Positions 1 to 5,201 are shown, numbered from the stretch's first letter. The stretch is DNA of 6,337 nt from Paracoccaceae bacterium (GCA_023254015.1 JALQYS010000603.1:1-6337); one strand, 5' to 3'. A program made the numbers and translations. Notes: generated from the letters alone by a model not told the origin.

Positions 1-279
1 TTGCATTGCTACCCACGTGTGCTCGGCTACACCTTCAAACCGGTGAGCTTTTGGTATTGCCACGCCAGCGACAACAGCTTGCGTGCCATCGTGGTGGAGG
101 TCAACAACACGTTTGGCGAACGCCACTGTTACCTGCTCGACCGCCCCCGTCTGGGCGTCGATCAGATGGCCGAGAAGGCCTTTCATGTCTCGCCGTTTTG
201 CGAGGTGCGGGGCCAATACCGATTCCGCTTCATGACCACCGGCACGAACCACAGCGTGATGCGATCAACCAGCGCCTGA
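1..279 (+). CDS. DUF1365 family protein, internal fragment cut at both ends
   Basis: The first 77 codons match DUF1365: PRVLGYTFKPVSFWYC (residues 5-20), the EVNNTFGERHCYLL stretch (33-46), and KAFHVSPF followed by YRFRF (59-77). The family is usually about 250 residues, and these motifs lie in its middle, so the N-terminal part lies outside the window and the first TTG is an internal Leu codon, not a start. After about base 231 the frame reads the antisense of copA for some 15 residues and stops at 277-279, so the natural C-terminal half is missing. DUF1365 proteins have no firmly assigned reaction. In Rhodobacter and relatives they often lie beside cyclopropane-fatty-acid-synthase-like and FAD-dependent oxidoreductase genes involved in fatty-acid modification, but no such partner is visible here. 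The family call is secure; the product is almost certainly non-functional, unless the join is an assembly artefact. Confidence 0.8.
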   Translation: MHCYPRVLGYTFKPVSFWYCHASDNSLRAIVVEVNNTFGERHCYLLDRPRLGVDQMAEKAFHVSPFCEVRGQYRFRFMTTGTNHSVMRSTSA

Positions 280-1484
280 ACCGGCAGCTTGCCACCCTGC
301 GCCTCGGCCACCATGGCGATGATGCGGCTGAGCACCGTGGCGGCGCCCACCGCCCGCACCTCCATCACCAGACCGCCGGTGCCGTTCACCGTGCCCCCTG
401 TCAGCCCGTCGCCGGGCCCTTTGGCCACCGGAAGCGGCTCTCCGGTGAGCATGGATTCGTCCAGCGCCGACTGGCCTTCGATCACGATTCCATCCACCGG
501 CACCCGCTCGCCCGGGCGCACCTGCACCCGGTCCCCAGCAACGAGGGCGGCAATCGGAACCTCTTGCGGGGCGGGCGCAAGGCGCAGCGCGGTTTTCGGC
601 TGCAGCGCCACCAGCCGGGCAATCGCCGCCCCCGCGCGGCCCCGCGCCCGCGCCTCAAGGCTGCGGCCGAACAGGATCAGCGTCACGATCACCGCCGCCG
701 CCTCGAAATAGACCGCGCGCGAGGCGGACGGGATCAGGCCGGGGGCAAAGGTCACCAGGGCCGACCAGCCCCAGGCCGCCCCGGCCCCCAGCGCCACAAG
801 GCTGTTCATGTCGGGCGCGGCCCTGAAAAGCGCCGGGATGCCCTTGCGGAAGAACCGCGCGCCGGGCCAGATCAGCACCAGCGTCACCAGAAGGAATTCG
901 GCCAGCCACAGGCTTTGCGTGGCGATCAGCCCATGCAGCCAGTGGTGGAACCCCGGCACCAGATGCCCGCCCATCTCGGCCACAAAAACCGGCAGCGTCA
1001 GCGCCGAGGCAATGGCCGCATCGCGCCACAGCCGCGCCTCTTCGGCCTTGGGGTCATGCCCGCCGCTTTCGGCCATGGGCGCGGCCTGAAAGCCGGCGCG
1101 CGTGACCGCCTGCGCCAGCGTGCCGGCATCGGTATCGCCCCAAAGCGTGACGGTCGCGGCCCGGGTCACCAGATTGGCCGTCGCCTCGGCCACGCCCGGC
1201 TGAGCCCGCAGCACCCGTTCTACCCGGCCGGTGCACGAGGCGCAGGTCATCCCCTCCACCGCCAGAATCACCTGCCTTTGCCGCACCGGATAGCCCGCCC
1301 GGGCCAGGGCCGCCGCCATGCCTTCGGCACTGGCCGGGGCGTCAAAGCTCACCTCGGCGCTTTCGGTGCCAAGGTTGACATGGGCGGCCGTCACGCCGTC
1401 CTGCGCGGAAAGCACACGTTCGGCACGCGCCACGCAAGAAGCGCAGGTCATGCCATCAAGCTGAAAGCGGATGGTCTGGGTCAT
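183..1484 (-). CDS. copA: Copper-translocating P1B-type ATPase, N-terminal part only (truncated copA)
   Basis: CopA exports Cu(I) across the inner membrane using ATP. The 433-residue frame shows two heavy-metal-associated domains with MTCASC sites (Cys14/17 and Cys81/84). Hydrophobic segments follow near 154-171, 193-208, 226-246 and 258-276, then an actuator domain with GERVPVDG (325-332) and the TGEP loop (347-350). The homology ends at residue 418 (FVPVVM), at the start of the third core helix. The last 15 residues are antisense DUF1365 sequence. The CPC copper site, the DKTGT phosphorylation motif and the ATP-binding domain are all absent; a normal CopA is about 720-830 residues. The protein cannot pump, although it might still bind copper. 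ATG at 1484 is the natural start because the first HMA domain begins within ten residues, though only a weak G-rich ribosome binding site precedes it. It is divergent from copZ. Confidence 0.9.
   Translation of the reverse strand: MTQTIRFQLDGMTCASCVARAERVLSAQDGVTAAHVNLGTESAEVSFDAPASAEGMAAALARAGYPVRQRQVILAVEGMTCASCTGRVERVLRAQPGVAEATANLVTRAATVTLWGDTDAGTLAQAVTRAGFQAAPMAESGGHDPKAEEARLWRDAAIASALTLPVFVAEMGGHLVPGFHHWLHGLIATQSLWLAEFLLVTLVLIWPGARFFRKGIPALFRAAPDMNSLVALGAGAAWGWSALVTFAPGLIPSASRAVYFEAAAVIVTLILFGRSLEARARGRAGAAIARLVALQPKTALRLAPAPQEVPIAALVAGDRVQVRPGERVPVDGIVIEGQSALDESMLTGEPLPVAKGPGDGLTGGTVNGTGGLVMEVRAVGAATVLSRIIAMVAEAQGGKLPVQALVDRITLWFVPVVMKRNRYWPRTSQNGET
231..231. other. Rearrangement or assembly breakpoint between DUF1365 and copA
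   Basis: DUF1365 homology on the plus strand runs to about base 231 (YRFRF). CopA homology on the minus strand starts at about 231-233 (FVPVVM read leftwards). The two therefore abut within a few bases with no linker, terminal repeat or transposase between them. The exact base is uncertain by about 5. Confidence 0.75.
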
Positions 1485-1617
1485 GCCCCACTATGCGCCC
1501 GGTGGCCGGGGCAGGACAAGTCCCCGCGCGCCCGTGCCACAGGGCCGCGCCGTGCCCGGCCCCTTGCGAAAGCCCCCCTGCCGCGCCCATATTGGCACCA
1601 GCAAAAGGAGCCCGCCC
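1485..1617. promoter_or_regulatory. Divergent copA/copZ control region
   Basis: This 133-base gap must hold both promoters. For copA (minus strand) a possible -35 TTGTCC (1519-1514) and -10 CATAGT (1495-1490) are 18 bases apart. A small dyad CCCGG-TGG-CCGGG (1498-1510) sits almost exactly in the middle of that spacer. For copZ (plus strand) a possible -35 TTGCGA (1564-1569) and -10 CATATT (1588-1593) are also 18 bases apart, with no dyad. Long spacers with a central dyad are the layout used by MerR-family copper sensors (CueR/HmrR), but the familiar CCTTCC/GGAAGG half-sites are absent and GC-rich dyads arise easily by chance. No regulator gene is in the window. Confidence 0.3.
1605..1610 (+). 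promoter_or_regulatory. Ribosome binding site of copZ
   Basis: AAGGAG lies 7 bases before the ATG at 1618. It is a near-ideal Shine-Dalgarno sequence and fixes the start of this short gene. Confidence 0.75.
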
Positions 1618-1818
1618 ATGACCCTGCTTTCCGTTCCCGACATGACCTGCGGCCATTGCAAGGCCTCGGTCGAGGCCGCCCTTTCCCCCTTGCCGGGCAT
1701 GGCGCCGGTTGAGGTTGATCTGACCAGCCGTCAGGTCAAGGTGGCCGGCCCCGCCGCCGATGCGGTGAATGCGCTGGACGCCATCGGCTTTCCCGCCCGC
1801 GAGATCACGACAAACTGA
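1618..1818 (+). CDS. copZ: CopZ-type copper chaperone (heavy-metal-associated domain protein)
   Basis: This 66-residue cytoplasmic protein consists of one heavy-metal-associated (HMA) domain. It is expected to bind Cu(I) through Cys11 and Cys14 of the MTCGHC site (residues 9-14) and to pass it to the matching HMA domains of CopA. The rest fits the ferredoxin-like fold: a helix at about 15-24, the strand VEVDLTSRQVKV (31-42), a second helix at 47-55 and a closing IGFPAREI (56-63). Its length is typical of the family. The start is set by AAGGAG seven bases upstream. It diverges from the truncated copA across 133 bases, the usual pairing for copper homeostasis. Because the ATPase is broken, the chaperone would lack its partner unless a second copper ATPase exists elsewhere. 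Some other metal as ligand cannot be excluded from sequence alone. Confidence 0.88.
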   Translation: MTLLSVPDMTCGHCKASVEAALSPLPGMAPVEVDLTSRQVKVAGPAADAVNALDAIGFPAREITTN

Positions 1819-1993
1819 TCGTCCGGGACTGCGGAATTCCACCAGCCTTGCCGATTGGGTGATTGCCCATGGCGAAAAGTCGCATTAAATGGTCGTAATC
1901 CGAACGAAAGTCCGGCGCGATGCTGCCGGGTTTGTCGCAAAGGATGGTCATCGGCAGAACGCCGGGACCGATTGGCAAAAGCGGAGCAGTCAG
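1819..1993 (+). other. Gene-free leader between copZ and the small Gln/Gly-rich gene
   Basis: No conserved reading frame is visible in these 175 bases and no convincing terminator follows copZ. The stretch around 1863-1890 is locally AT-richer and holds the promoter candidate listed separately. An imperfect hairpin follows at 1898-1913: CCGAAC, a GAAA loop, then GTCCGG, with one mismatch. A longer-range CTGCCG (1923-1928) can pair with CGGCAG (1952-1957). The octamer CCGATTGG occurs twice (about 1851 and 1968). These may be parts of a structured 5' leader, but none matches an RNA family I recognise. Confidence 0.35.
1863..1890 (+). promoter_or_regulatory. Candidate promoter for the small Gln/Gly-rich gene
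   Basis: TTGCCC (1863-1868) and TTAAAT (1885-1890) are separated by 16 bases. Each matches a sigma-70-type box at four positions, and this is the most AT-rich spot in the leader. It would give a 5' leader of about 100 bases. The call is by eye only. Confidence 0.25.
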
Positions 1994-2140
1994 ATGTCGA
2001 ATTCCCCCACCGCCCAGCAGGGCGGCAACACCACCCCGGCCCCCCAGCAAGGCCAGTCGGGTGGTGCGACCCAGCAGCAGCAACAGGGCGGCCAGCAGCA
2101 AGGCAGCCAGCCCATCTTCCGCGACTGGGCATCGATCTGA
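1994..2140 (+). CDS. Small Gln/Gly-rich protein of unknown function
   Basis: This 48-residue frame starts at ATG 1994, with GGAG at 1983-1986 seven bases upstream, and ends in TGA. I do not recognise the family. Fourteen residues are Gln and eight are Gly. The body (8-39) is low-complexity QQG/QQQ repeats with Ser, Thr and Pro, followed by a distinct non-repetitive tail, QPIFRDWASI (39-48), that looks like a binding or recognition end. There is no signal peptide, membrane segment or cysteine. A GC-rich hairpin with a T run begins ten bases after the stop, so the gene looks like its own transcription unit. A longer frame from GTG 1889 exists, but its extra residues are unremarkable and lack a ribosome binding site. 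It could be an intrinsically disordered small protein. Chance coding is the alternative, made less likely by the ribosome binding site and terminator. Confidence 0.6.
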   Translation: MSNSPTAQQGGNTTPAPQQGQSGGATQQQQQGGQQQGSQPIFRDWASI

Positions 2141-2149
2141 GAGACCATG

Positions 2150-2174
2150 GGGCCAGCCACCGCGCTGGCCCTTT
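2150..2174 (+). terminator. Rho-independent terminator after the small Gln/Gly-rich gene
   Basis: GGGCCAGC (2150-2157) and GCTGGCCC (2164-2171) form a perfect 8-base-pair stem around a 6-base loop, followed by TTT and a mixed CATCT. The T run is short, so efficiency may be moderate. It lies ten bases after the small gene's stop and only ten bases before the tfoX-like start. Confidence 0.6.
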
Positions 2175-2184
2175 CATCTGCATC

Positions 2185-2538
2185 ATGGCCCCGCCCGCCC
2201 CGCTGACACCCGTTTCCTCCATCCTGAACCTTGGCCCGGCGTCCGAAGCGGCTTTTGCCCGCGCGGGCATCCATTCGGCCGAGGAAATCCGCGAAATGGG
2301 CGCAGACGCCGCCTATCTGCGCCTGATCGAGGCCGGAACCCAGCCGCATTTCATCGGCTATTACGTTCTGGTCATGGGGCTGCAGGGCCGCCCGTGGAAT
2401 GACTGTCAGGGCGAAGAGAAAAAGGCGCTGCGGGTCAAGTTTGACCGGTTGAAGGCGCAGGCGCGGGCCTCGGTCGGGGCCGATCACGCGCTGGATGCGG
2501 CACTGGCGGCTATTGGCGTCATTCCGAAACGGCCCTAA
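2185..2538 (+). CDS. TfoX/Sxy family protein, stand-alone C-terminal domain
   Basis: This 117-residue protein is almost wholly the TfoX C-terminal domain. It has LNLGPASEAAFARAGI (14-29), then AEEIREMGADAAYLRLIEAG (32-51), then a variable helix region and GLQGRPWNDC (65-74) ending in a charged helix. TfoX/Sxy proteins of gammaproteobacteria promote competence-gene expression with CRP, but they carry an extra N-terminal domain that is missing here. Short versions like this are common in alphaproteobacteria and have no established role, so 'DNA transformation protein' would overstate it. The domain contains helix-hairpin-helix-like elements that could contact DNA (family knowledge). ATG 2185 is chosen because it precedes the domain by about a dozen residues, yet no good ribosome binding site is visible and a terminator hairpin lies just upstream. 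Its TAA shares two bases with the stop of the convergent protease gene. Confidence 0.85.
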   Translation: MAPPAPLTPVSSILNLGPASEAAFARAGIHSAEEIREMGADAAYLRLIEAGTQPHFIGYYVLVMGLQGRPWNDCQGEEKKALRVKFDRLKAQARASVGADHALDAALAAIGVIPKRP

Positions 2539-3107
2539 CGGCGCAGGATCATCCGGTCGCCTGTGATCTCGATGGAATAGCGGCCCAGATAATCCATCCC
2601 TAGAAGCGAGCCGAACATCTCTCCCTCGTTCACCGAGGCCCCCAGACTGTCATCGCGATAGGGGCCAAGCTGCACATCCTGCAGGCGGACCCGCGCGGTG
2701 CGCACCGGGCCATTGGCGGTTTGCGACTCGCCCGTATAGACCAGCGCCGCAAGGTCGATGCCCAGCCGCGCCGCATCGTCGCGCGACAGAACCACCCCCG
2801 TCGCGCCGGTATCGACCATGAAGGTCAGCGGCTGGCCGGAAATCGTCAGCGTCAGGTAGTAGTGCCCATCGGCCGAGCGTGGCACCTCAATGCCTTCGGC
2901 AGTGTCGTGCTGGGTGGCGATCACATCGCGGCGGATGTCCTGCCACAGGCCATAGCCCGCCATCACGCCGACAAAGATCAGCCCCCAAGCCAGAAAGCTG
3001 CGCGCGCCCTGCCCCAGACGCCCGCGATACTCCGCCAGCCCCCAGCCTACCACGGCCGCCAGCAAAAGCCCCAGATACAACAGCCGCCCGAAATCGTCGC
3101 CGCTCAT
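2535..3107 (-). CDS. Membrane-anchored retropepsin-like (clan AA) aspartic protease
   Basis: This 190-residue protein has two hydrophobic segments (about 8-24 and 38-54) followed by a single retropepsin-like lobe. The lobe has HYYLTLTISGQPLTFMVDTGATGVVLS split across 82-108, with catalytic Asp99 in DTGA, then LGASVNEGEMFGSLLGMDYL (155-174), where LLGM is the second family hallmark. This is the TIGR02281-type clan AA protease, which would act as a dimer with one Asp from each subunit, probably on the periplasmic side of the inner membrane. Its substrates are unknown. ATG 3107 overlaps the upstream marC stop as ATGA, which argues for translational coupling and against a longer frame reaching 3308 through marC. 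The 3' end runs into the convergent tfoX-like gene with overlapping stop codons. A purely structural, non-proteolytic role is possible. Confidence 0.85.
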   Translation of the reverse strand: MSGDDFGRLLYLGLLLAAVVGWGLAEYRGRLGQGARSFLAWGLIFVGVMAGYGLWQDIRRDVIATQHDTAEGIEVPRSADGHYYLTLTISGQPLTFMVDTGATGVVLSRDDAARLGIDLAALVYTGESQTANGPVRTARVRLQDVQLGPYRDDSLGASVNEGEMFGSLLGMDYLGRYSIEITGDRMILRR

Positions 3108-3721
3108 CCGATCAGCCCCGTGCCCCGCACGCCGTCGATCACGAATTGCACCGACAGCGCCGCCAGCAACATGCCCAAAAGCCGGGTGATGACGATGGTA
3201 CCGGTGCGGCCCAGCATCCGCTCCAGCGGGGGCGAAGCCAGCAGAAAGACATAGGTCACCGCCATCATGGCCAGCATCAACCCGCTCACCGCCCCCGTCG
3301 CCGCCCAATCCCCGCCGCCCTGTCCGATCAGCAGGATCATCGTGGCAATCGCCCCCGGCCCGGCAATCAGCGGCGTGGCCAGAGGAAAGACCGACGGGTC
3401 ATGGTCGGGCTCGGCATGCTGGCCCTCGCGCCGCTGGGTGCGGCGTTCGAACAGCATGTCGAGCGCGGTCAGAAACAGAAGGATGCCGCCGGCGATGCGG
3501 AAGGCCGGCATGGAGATACCAATGAAGGTCAGAATCGCCTCGCCCGCCACGCCGAACAGCAGAAGAAGGCCGGCCGCGATCAGACAGGCGCGCAGCGCCA
3601 TGGACCGGCGCCGCGCCACATCCATGCCGCGGGTCAGCGCGATGAACAGGGGCACCAGCCCCGGCGGGTCGATCACCACGAAAAGCGTGGCGAAGGCGGT
3701 GACGAGAAAAGCGCTGTCCAT
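3104..3721 (-). CDS. MarC family integral membrane protein
   Basis: This 205-residue inner-membrane protein has six hydrophobic segments (about 4-24, 43-62, 64-90, 115-133, 142-162, 175-197). Family marks are VVIDPPGLVPLF near 15-26, the conserved FPLATPLIAGPGAI at 112-125, and the closing LLAALSVQFVIDG at 186-198. The length is typical. MarC was first named for multiple antibiotic resistance, but that role was not supported by later work and the transported substrate, if any, is unknown. ATG 3721 is taken as the start; the adjoining GTG 3724 is equally open. Neither has a clear Shine-Dalgarno sequence. The TGA stop overlaps the protease ATG, so the two are probably translated from one message. 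The eno terminator lies upstream, so the pair should have its own promoter. Confidence 0.88.
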   Translation of the reverse strand: MDSAFLVTAFATLFVVIDPPGLVPLFIALTRGMDVARRRSMALRACLIAAGLLLLFGVAGEAILTFIGISMPAFRIAGGILLFLTALDMLFERRTQRREGQHAEPDHDPSVFPLATPLIAGPGAIATMILLIGQGGGDWAATGAVSGLMLAMMAVTYVFLLASPPLERMLGRTGTIVITRLLGMLLAALSVQFVIDGVRGTGLIG

Positions 3722-3727
3722 CACGCC

Positions 3728-3756
3728 AAGGTAGGCGGTGGCAGGCGATGGCGCAA
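3728..3756 (-). promoter_or_regulatory. Weak candidate promoter for marC and the protease
   Basis: On the minus strand TTGCGC, then 17 bases, then TACCTT ends about six bases before the GTG/ATG start pair. The -10 match is poor. If real, the message would begin at or within a few bases of the start codon, which would fit the absence of a Shine-Dalgarno sequence. Confidence 0.2.
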
Positions 3757-3796
3757 GCGCGGGAAAAGGGGCGGAAATCGTCCGATTTCGGCGACC

Positions 3797-3864
3797 GGAT
3801 TTTTCACAAAATCCAAAGGCGCGGCCGTTCCCGGCCGCGCCCGCTGATTTTCGTCGAAAATCAG
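3797..3864 (-). terminator. Enolase terminator region with three consecutive hairpins
   Basis: Reading in the eno direction, the base after the TAA stop begins a perfect inverted repeat, CTGATTTTCG/CGAAAATCAG, with one central base (3864-3844). A strong hairpin follows, GGCGCGGCCG, GGAA loop, CGGCCGCGCC (3841-3818), with the tail TTTGGATTTT (3817-3808). A third perfect inverted repeat, GGATTTT-GTGA-AAAATCC (3814-3797), uses that T-rich tail as its left arm. The central 10-base-pair stem plus T-rich tail is a classical Rho-independent terminator. The flanking AT-rich hairpins may protect the 3' end of the message. Confidence 0.8.
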
Positions 3865-5139
3865 TTACTTCAGAATCGACCGGCCAGCATATTCGGCCGT
3901 CTCGCCCAGCAGTTCCTCGATGCGGATCAGCTGGTTGTATTTCGCCAACCGGTCCGAGCGCGACAAGGAGCCGGTCTTGATCTGGCCGCAGTTGGTGGCG
4001 ACTGCCAGATCGGCAATCGTCGAATCCTCGGTCTCGCCCGAGCGGTGCGACATGACATTGGTATAGCGCGCGCGATGCGCCATATCGACGGCCTGCAGCG
4101 TCTCGGTCAGGGTGCCGATCTGGTTGACCTTGACCAGCATCGAGTTCGCCACGCCTTTGGAGATGCCTTCGGCCAGACGGCGCGGGTTGGTCACGAACAG
4201 ATCGTCGCCCACCAGCTGCACCTTGCCGCCCAGCGTGTCGGTCAGAAGCTTCCAGCCCTCCCAGTCGTCCTCGGAACAGCCATCCTCGATCGAGATGATC
4301 GGATAGTCGGCGGCAAGGCCCGCAAGGAATTCGACGTTCTGCGCGATGGTCAACGACTTGCCTTCGCCCTTCATCTCATACTTGCCACCCTTGAAATACT
4401 CGGTCGCGGCGCAGTCGAGGGCCAGATAGATATCCTCGCCCGGCTTGTAGCCAGCCTTTTCAATGGATTTCAGAATGAAATCCAAGGCTTCACGAGCGGA
4501 CTTCAAGTTCGGTGCAAAGCCGCCCTCGTCACCGATGCCGGTGTTGTGGCCGGCTTTCTGCAGCTCTTTCTTCAGGGTGTGGAACACCTCGGCGCCCATG
4601 CGGATCGCCTCGCGGATGTCTTGCGCACCCACCGGCATGATCATGAATTCCTGAATGTCGATCGGGTTGTCGGCATGTTCGCCGCCATTGATGATGTTCA
4701 TCATCGGCACCGGAAGAACCCGGGCCGAGGTGCCGCCGATATAGCGATAAAGCGGCTGGGCGGTGAATTCCGCCGCGGCCTTGGCCACCGCCAGCGACAC
4801 ACCCAGAATGGCATTGGCGCCCAGACGCGACTTGTTCGGCGTGCCGTCCATCTCGATCATGGTGCGGTCGATGCCGACCTGGTCGGTGGCGTCATAGCCG
4901 ACCAGTTCCTCGGCGATCTCGCCGTTCACCGCCGCCACGGCCTCCAGGACGCCCTTGCCCAGATACCGGGCCTTGTCGCCATCGCGCTTTTCGTTCGCCT
5001 CATGCGCCCCGGTCGAGGCACCCGAGGGCACGGCGGCGCGGCCCATGGCGCCGCTTTCCAGCGTCACGTCAACCTCGACCGTCGGGTTGCCCCGGCTGTC
5101 CAGAATCTCGCGGGCGTGAATGTCGATGATCGTGCTCAT
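3865..5139 (-). CDS. eno: Enolase (phosphopyruvate hydratase)
   Basis: Enolase interconverts 2-phosphoglycerate and phosphoenolpyruvate in glycolysis and gluconeogenesis, and it is also a degradosome component in some bacteria. The 424-residue sequence is complete and every active-site element is visible: the SGASTG loop (39-44), His155 in GGEHADN, Glu164, Glu205 in GDEGG, Mg ligands Asp242, Glu285 (SIEDG) and Asp312 (GDDLF), catalytic Lys337 within VKVNQIGTLTET, His365-Arg366-Ser367 in SHRSGETEDS, and Lys388. The length is standard. ATG 5139 is preceded by GAGGGAG at 5150-5144, and the protein starts with the usual STIIDIHAREILDSRGNPT. It lies 87 bases downstream of the EamA gene on the same strand, probably with its own promoter, and ends in a strong terminator. 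Nothing suggests damage or transfer. Confidence 0.98.
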   Translation of the reverse strand: MSTIIDIHAREILDSRGNPTVEVDVTLESGAMGRAAVPSGASTGAHEANEKRDGDKARYLGKGVLEAVAAVNGEIAEELVGYDATDQVGIDRTMIEMDGTPNKSRLGANAILGVSLAVAKAAAEFTAQPLYRYIGGTSARVLPVPMMNIINGGEHADNPIDIQEFMIMPVGAQDIREAIRMGAEVFHTLKKELQKAGHNTGIGDEGGFAPNLKSAREALDFILKSIEKAGYKPGEDIYLALDCAATEYFKGGKYEMKGEGKSLTIAQNVEFLAGLAADYPIISIEDGCSEDDWEGWKLLTDTLGGKVQLVGDDLFVTNPRRLAEGISKGVANSMLVKVNQIGTLTETLQAVDMAHRARYTNVMSHRSGETEDSTIADLAVATNCGQIKTGSLSRSDRLAKYNQLIRIEELLGETAEYAGRSILK

Positions 5140-5143
5140 GGCG

Positions 5144-5150
5144 CTCCCTC
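5144..5150 (-). promoter_or_regulatory. Ribosome binding site of eno
   Basis: GAGGGAG on the minus strand ends four bases before ATG 5139, with its GAGG part seven bases away. It supports the start codon. Confidence 0.65.
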
Positions 5151-5172
5151 GGCCTGAAATGCAGTTGCCGGC

Positions 5173-5201
5173 CTTTTACACGCTCGGGGGTCGCATGAAA
5201 A
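5173..5201 (-). promoter_or_regulatory. Candidate eno promoter
   Basis: On the minus strand a -35-like TTTTCA (5201-5196) and a -10-like TAAAAG (5178-5173) are separated by exactly 17 bases in the short gap between the EamA gene and eno. Each matches the consensus at four of six positions. The call is by eye only. Confidence 0.4.

Noticed and set aside
6..1712. 568-residue plus-strand open frame
   Set aside because: It is antisense to copA and runs across the break and into the copZ region. Its composition is Arg/His/Gly/Pro-rich, typical of a shadow frame in high-G+C DNA, and it matches no family I recognise.
1835..1842. GGAATTCC palindrome after copZ
   Set aside because: It is only eight bases with no loop and no T run; a palindrome this short is expected by chance and does not look like a terminator or operator.
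1889..1993. GTG-initiated N-terminal extension of the small Gln/Gly-rich protein
   Set aside because: No Shine-Dalgarno sequence precedes GTG 1889, and the extra residues have a different composition from the rest. The ATG at 1994 has GGAG at the right distance.
1805..2101. Minus-strand frame with a Leu-rich hydrophobic N-terminus
   Set aside because: The poly-Leu stretch is simply the antisense of the CAG/CAA repeats in the small Gln/Gly-rich gene. No ribosome binding site precedes it and the rest has no recognisable fold.
1855..2184. N-terminal extension of the tfoX-like protein to 227 residues
   Set aside because: It would translate the small gene and its terminator hairpin in another frame. 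The homology to the TfoX C-terminal domain begins only after ATG 2185.
3108..3308. Long N-terminal extension of the aspartic protease
   Set aside because: It would read through the 3' third of marC in another frame. The residues are Gly/His/Arg-rich with no family match, whereas ATG 3107 forms a standard ATGA coupling and begins just before the first membrane segment.
2879..3847. 322-residue plus-strand open frame
   Set aside because: It is antisense to the protease and marC genes and has an Arg/Gln/His-rich composition characteristic of a shadow frame.
3748..5157. 469-residue plus-strand open frame
   Set aside because: It lies exactly antisense to enolase, whose codon bias leaves the opposite strand open. 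The real gene has all catalytic residues, a ribosome binding site and a terminator.
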